Shown here: positions 13,611 through 16,013 of the stretch, in pieces | Layout of the letters: every line of letters starts with the position of its first letter | How positions within the stretch are numbered: position 1 is the stretch's first letter | Origin: Candidatus Gastranaerophilales bacterium | GTDB taxonomy: Bacteria > Cyanobacteriota > Vampirovibrionia > Gastranaerophilales > Gastranaerophilaceae | Assembly: GCA_944323095.1 (NCBI GenBank) | Contig: CALURE010000023.1 | Location: forward strand, 1-16,013 | DNA length: 16,013 nucleotides | Reading direction: 5' to 3' | The notes under the pieces: model-generated | The model's input: the letters and a program-made list of their open reading frames with translations, nothing else | The model's database searches: none | What the model was told of the DNA's origin: nothing | Made by a program: the position numbers and the translations under genes

Positions 13611-15146
13611 ATGAATGTAACCCCTCAAACAATTTCAAACTTTAGTTACCCGCGCAGGTTTGTACGGGGAATTGCCAGCAGAAGTCTTGCACCTTTAATT
13701 TTGCTTGAATGCTTTGTTACAGGCGGCAGAACACTACAGGCTTATGAAAGAGGTGGTTTTGAAGAAGCTAGAGAAAGATTTACGGAAGAATCAATAGGTG
13801 CATTATTCTGGTTTGCCGGTGTTAAAATGTTCAACAAAATGAATGACCATATCGGCAAAAAGATATTAAATCTCCATACCTATGACTTTGATGCTCAGGA
13901 AGACGGAGTTAGAAAACCGCTGCATAACTTTATGTTTGATGACAAAAAAATTAAAGCTCAAAAAGGCTTGAAAAATCTTACGAAAAAACAGATTGCAGTA
14001 TTTAAAGCCCTCAAAATCGGTTCAAGCATATTGCTTGCCAATGTTTTAGTCGGACTTGTAGTTCCAAAAATAAACCAGCATATTACGGCAGTGTACCATG
14101 AAAAACATTTCAACAACCCTGAAAAACAGCCCGCACCGGCAATAAACACTTCTGCACAAAAATTATCAATGGATAAATTTATGAAATCCGACGATAACAA
14201 AAAAGTTTCATTCGGAATGAATTACAACACACTTTTATCCATTGCAAACAAATTTGAAAACGATCCGACATATCAACTTTTATCAACAGATGCAGGCATT
14301 GCAGGCGGTCGTGCAATAAGTTCAAGAAATAATCATGAAAGAACAGAAGTTCTATTTAGAGATTTAACATCAATTTATTTCTATATGTTCAGCATGCCAA
14401 ATATCAACAGATGGCTGAACCAGCTTGAAGACGGACGCAAAACAAGATTAGACCCTGTTGCGGCGAAACAGGTTACAGATCATATGCAGGCTGTTTTAGA
14501 TGAAAACGGCGGCAAAATGAGTGTAGAAGAATTCTCTAAAAAGGTATTCGGCGACAACACAAATGTCGGATATATTGACAAAGACCTGCTCCAAAAATTC
14601 AACGAACATAAAGTAATTACGCTTGACACATTCAAAGATTACCTGAAAAATCACAAAACATTCACCCCAGAACAAATTTCTAAATATTCAGATCTTGCAG
14701 AGCGAATGTCTAAACTTCAACCGGAAGTTGAAGGGTTAGCTGTACTGACTAAAGATCAAATTAAAGATGTGTTCAGAGAAGGCGCAATTAACATGCCGGA
14801 ATTCTTGCAAAACATATTCAGTGTTGCAACTCAAAATGCCTCTACAGACAAATACAAATATGTTAGCTACGGTGAATTAAAAGAATTAAAAGAAGATATT
14901 GTACATTACGCAGTAAAACTCGTTGAAAAAGCAGAAAAACACGGCAAAGAAATTAATTCAGATATGCTGAAAAAATTCTGCCGTGAAAACTTTATCAAAA
15001 ATTCTGTCAACTGGGGTATAGGTTTTGCGATATCTGCATTGTTCCTGTCAACACTTATTCCAAAAATGCAATACTGGATAACCAAAATGACAACCGGACA
15101 GAACAAATTCCCCGGTACTGCAGATTATTCAAACGAAAAGAAATAA
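13611..15146 (+). CDS. Large hypothetical membrane protein, lineage-type
   Basis: Not recognised. The 511 residues have hydrophobic segments near 24-37, 62-74, 133-152 (SSILLANVLVGLVV) and 466-484 (NWGIGFAISALFLSTLIP). A long soluble, mostly helical and charged region (about 155-460) lies between the third and fourth. The soluble part contains KKVSFGMNY at 197-205, matching the short S/N-F-G/K motif of other unknown proteins here. A row of helix-turn-helix-like units follows, such as LDENGGKMSVEEF (296-308), ITLDTFKDYL (336-345) and INMPEFLQNI (393-402), loosely periodic. No SD is obvious; the ATG follows GGTATAAAT. It ends 3 bp before the stop of the convergent pilin-like gene, with no terminator between them. 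Confidence 0.65.
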   Translation: MNVTPQTISNFSYPRRFVRGIASRSLAPLILLECFVTGGRTLQAYERGGFEEARERFTEESIGALFWFAGVKMFNKMNDHIGKKILNLHTYDFDAQEDGVRKPLHNFMFDDKKIKAQKGLKNLTKKQIAVFKALKIGSSILLANVLVGLVVPKINQHITAVYHEKHFNNPEKQPAPAINTSAQKLSMDKFMKSDDNKKVSFGMNYNTLLSIANKFENDPTYQLLSTDAGIAGGRAISSRNNHERTEVLFRDLTSIYFYMFSMPNINRWLNQLEDGRKTRLDPVAAKQVTDHMQAVLDENGGKMSVEEFSKKVFGDNTNVGYIDKDLLQKFNEHKVITLDTFKDYLKNHKTFTPEQISKYSDLAERMSKLQPEVEGLAVLTKDQIKDVFREGAINMPEFLQNIFSVATQNASTDKYKYVSYGELKELKEDIVHYAVKLVEKAEKHGKEINSDMLKKFCRENFIKNSVNWGIGFAISALFLSTLIPKMQYWITKMTTGQNKFPGTADYSNEKK

Positions 15147-15149
15147 TTT

Positions 15150-15947
15150 TTACCACGGATAATCTCCCTTAATTTGCCACCCGTCATTTATAATTCTTTT
15201 TAAGCATCTCTGACCCAGGGACTTAGTTGAACTGCTGTCTCTCCGGCAATCATCGCCATCTTCATCATATCCAAAAGGCTTGATAAAATGTTTGTCTAAA
15301 TCAATTACAAAATTAAAAACATCGTGCCCATATCTGTCAGGTCCTTTGGGTCCATTCAAATCAACTCTAATTTTCTGTATTTTAGACATAAATGGCGTAC
15401 CATCTGAATTCCAATTCATTGGAATAAAAGATAAAAGTGTACCATCATTCAATATAACAGTAGTTCTTGTTTTAGTATTAACTATAACTCCTCCTGAATC
15501 TTTACCTGATGTATTATAAAATTGAGAATGCTCATAACCGCAGTCACTGATAGATTTACAAGTTTTTAAAATTTTCAAATAAGGGCGCCAGTATGTATCA
15601 AAATATTGTGTCATTACCTCCTCTGAAACACTAGCACCGCTGTTAACCCATTCATTTGAAAATCCGTTTTCTGCTTCCGACAGTTTAAATGCCTGTTCTA
15701 AAGTTGCATACACTTTTTTCAACTGCTCAACGGTCTTCTTTTTCTCATAATTCGTAATCACTGACGGCATAGTCATTGCCGCAACAACTCCGATAATTCC
15801 AAGGGTGATTAACACTTCAGCCAGAGTAAACGCAGCTTTACGAACATTGTCAAAGTGGGCTACGTGCGTAGCACCTTCCGCTAATGTAAATGCTGGTTTC
15901 TTTAGTGAAGGGTGAAGAGTGAAGGGTGAGGGCTTGCTTTCACCCAC
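15150..15947 (-). CDS. Type IV pilin-like protein (prepilin-type N-terminus) with repeat-derived leader; 5' end uncertain
   Basis: Prepilins are cleaved by a prepilin peptidase and assembled from the inner membrane into pili or secretion pseudopili. The core AFTLAEVLITLGIIGVVAAM (39-58) gives F40 as residue +1 of the mature protein and E44 as its Glu5. VDLNGPKGPDRYGHDVFNF (195-213) and the C-terminal DGWQIKGDYPW are typical of this lineage's pilins; C130/C136 and C234/C248 may form disulfides. The leader is odd: 38 residues that contain a second AFTLAE (19-24). There is no in-frame ATG, GTG or TTG between F40 and GTG at 15947, so translation must start at that GTG (AGGGGA 9 nt upstream) or beyond the window, where the frame remains open. 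The 265-residue length assumes the GTG. Confidence 0.85.
   Translation of the reverse strand: MGESKPSPFTLHPSLKKPAFTLAEGATHVAHFDNVRKAAFTLAEVLITLGIIGVVAAMTMPSVITNYEKKKTVEQLKKVYATLEQAFKLSEAENGFSNEWVNSGASVSEEVMTQYFDTYWRPYLKILKTCKSISDCGYEHSQFYNTSGKDSGGVIVNTKTRTTVILNDGTLLSFIPMNWNSDGTPFMSKIQKIRVDLNGPKGPDRYGHDVFNFVIDLDKHFIKPFGYDEDGDDCRRDSSSTKSLGQRCLKRIINDGWQIKGDYPW
15816..15893 (-). repeat. Duplicated AFTLAE coding block
   Basis: The block 15876-15893 and the block 15816-15833 both encode AFTLAE. They differ at 5 of 18 bases, all synonymous. Between them lies EG-ATHVAHFDNVRK, whose DNA includes the palindrome GCTACG-TG-CGTAGC (15859-15872). Confidence 0.75.
15904..15931. repeat. 14-bp tandem repeat, two units
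   Basis: AGTGAAGGGTGAAG is followed directly by AGTGAAGGGTGAGG (13 of 14 identical). The period is not a multiple of three although it lies in the reading frame of the pilin leader, which suggests non-coding repeat DNA captured into the frame. Confidence 0.7.
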
Positions 15948-15960
15948 CCCTTTACTTCCC

Positions 15961-15990
15961 CTGTCTTGCTCACTCGCGTATAACGGGACT
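15961..15990 (-). repeat. Dispersed repeat copy B (30 bp)
   Basis: The minus strand reads AGTCCCGTTATAC followed by GCGAGTGAGCAAGACAG and matches 1733-1762 at 25 of 30 positions. It lies upstream of the GTG of the pilin-like gene, in a frame still open to the window edge that would read VPLYASEQDRG. Confidence 0.65.
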
Positions 15991-16013
15991 GCAACACCGC
16001 CGCCTTCGCGTCG

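Noticed and set aside
14496..14534. EF-hand calcium site in LDENGGKMSVEEF of the 511-residue protein
   Set aside because: The spacing of acidic residues and glycine does not fit the 12-residue EF-hand loop.

Overview
The window most likely comes from a gut Gastranaerophilales (Melainabacteria/Vampirovibrionia) genome. The DNA is AT-rich and the envelope is diderm (TolC-type outer-membrane protein, type IV pilin-like protein). The pilin-like core AFTLAEVLITLGIIGV and its C-terminal ...DGWQIKGDYPW are typical of that lineage, as are several lineage-type hypothetical proteins with short VNFKA / VSFGM / PSFEK motifs. This assignment rests on recognition, not on a search.

Layout. 1-415 holds no complete gene: a probable edge of a minus-strand pilin-like leader, a dyad, and a 107-bp terminal-inverted-repeat element. 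416-1432 (-) is an NDP-sugar nucleotidyltransferase, divergent from tRNA-Lys(CTT) at 1510-1582. The two promoters appear to share one palindromic TTGCAA -35 box. The tRNA is followed by a hairpin-rich 194-bp insert that ends in a second, perfect 16-bp copy of the tRNA 3' end and then a strong terminator. Next come a small unknown gene (1921-2259, +), a bidirectional terminator, an unknown coiled-coil membrane protein (2289-3362, -) and aroA (3470-4744, -). aroA is separated by only 28 bp from a divergent GNAT acetyltransferase (4773-5306, +).

tRNA-Ser(GGA) at 5340-5426 precedes a plus-strand pair: a TolC-family outer-membrane protein with a histidine-rich tail (5488-6981) and an ArsP_2/SO_0444-like 10-TM metal permease (7009-7968). 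Together they suggest a metal-efflux unit. On the minus strand, a membrane-anchored PHP phosphoesterase (9096-10433) is followed 10 bp later by an unknown protein with a nucleotidyltransferase-like GSDLD motif (7958-9085). A second minus-strand operon holds a U32-family tRNA/rRNA hydroxylase-type protein (11082-12323) and a YqeG-family HAD phosphatase (10591-11070).

The right part contains another inverted-repeat element (12421-12479), a 44-residue single-TM protein (12510-12644), two divergent unknown membrane proteins (12653-13420 -, 13611-15146 +) and a type IV pilin-like gene (15150-15947 -). The pilin's N-terminal leader is built from repeat DNA, and its reading frame stays open to the window edge.

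Two expression modes are visible. Genes inside operons carry good Shine-Dalgarno sites. Several first genes have a -10-like hexamer exactly 6 nt before the ATG and no SD, suggesting leaderless transcripts. The most unusual signals are the tRNA-Lys insert and a dispersed repeat shared (25/30) between that insert and the pilin 5' region.
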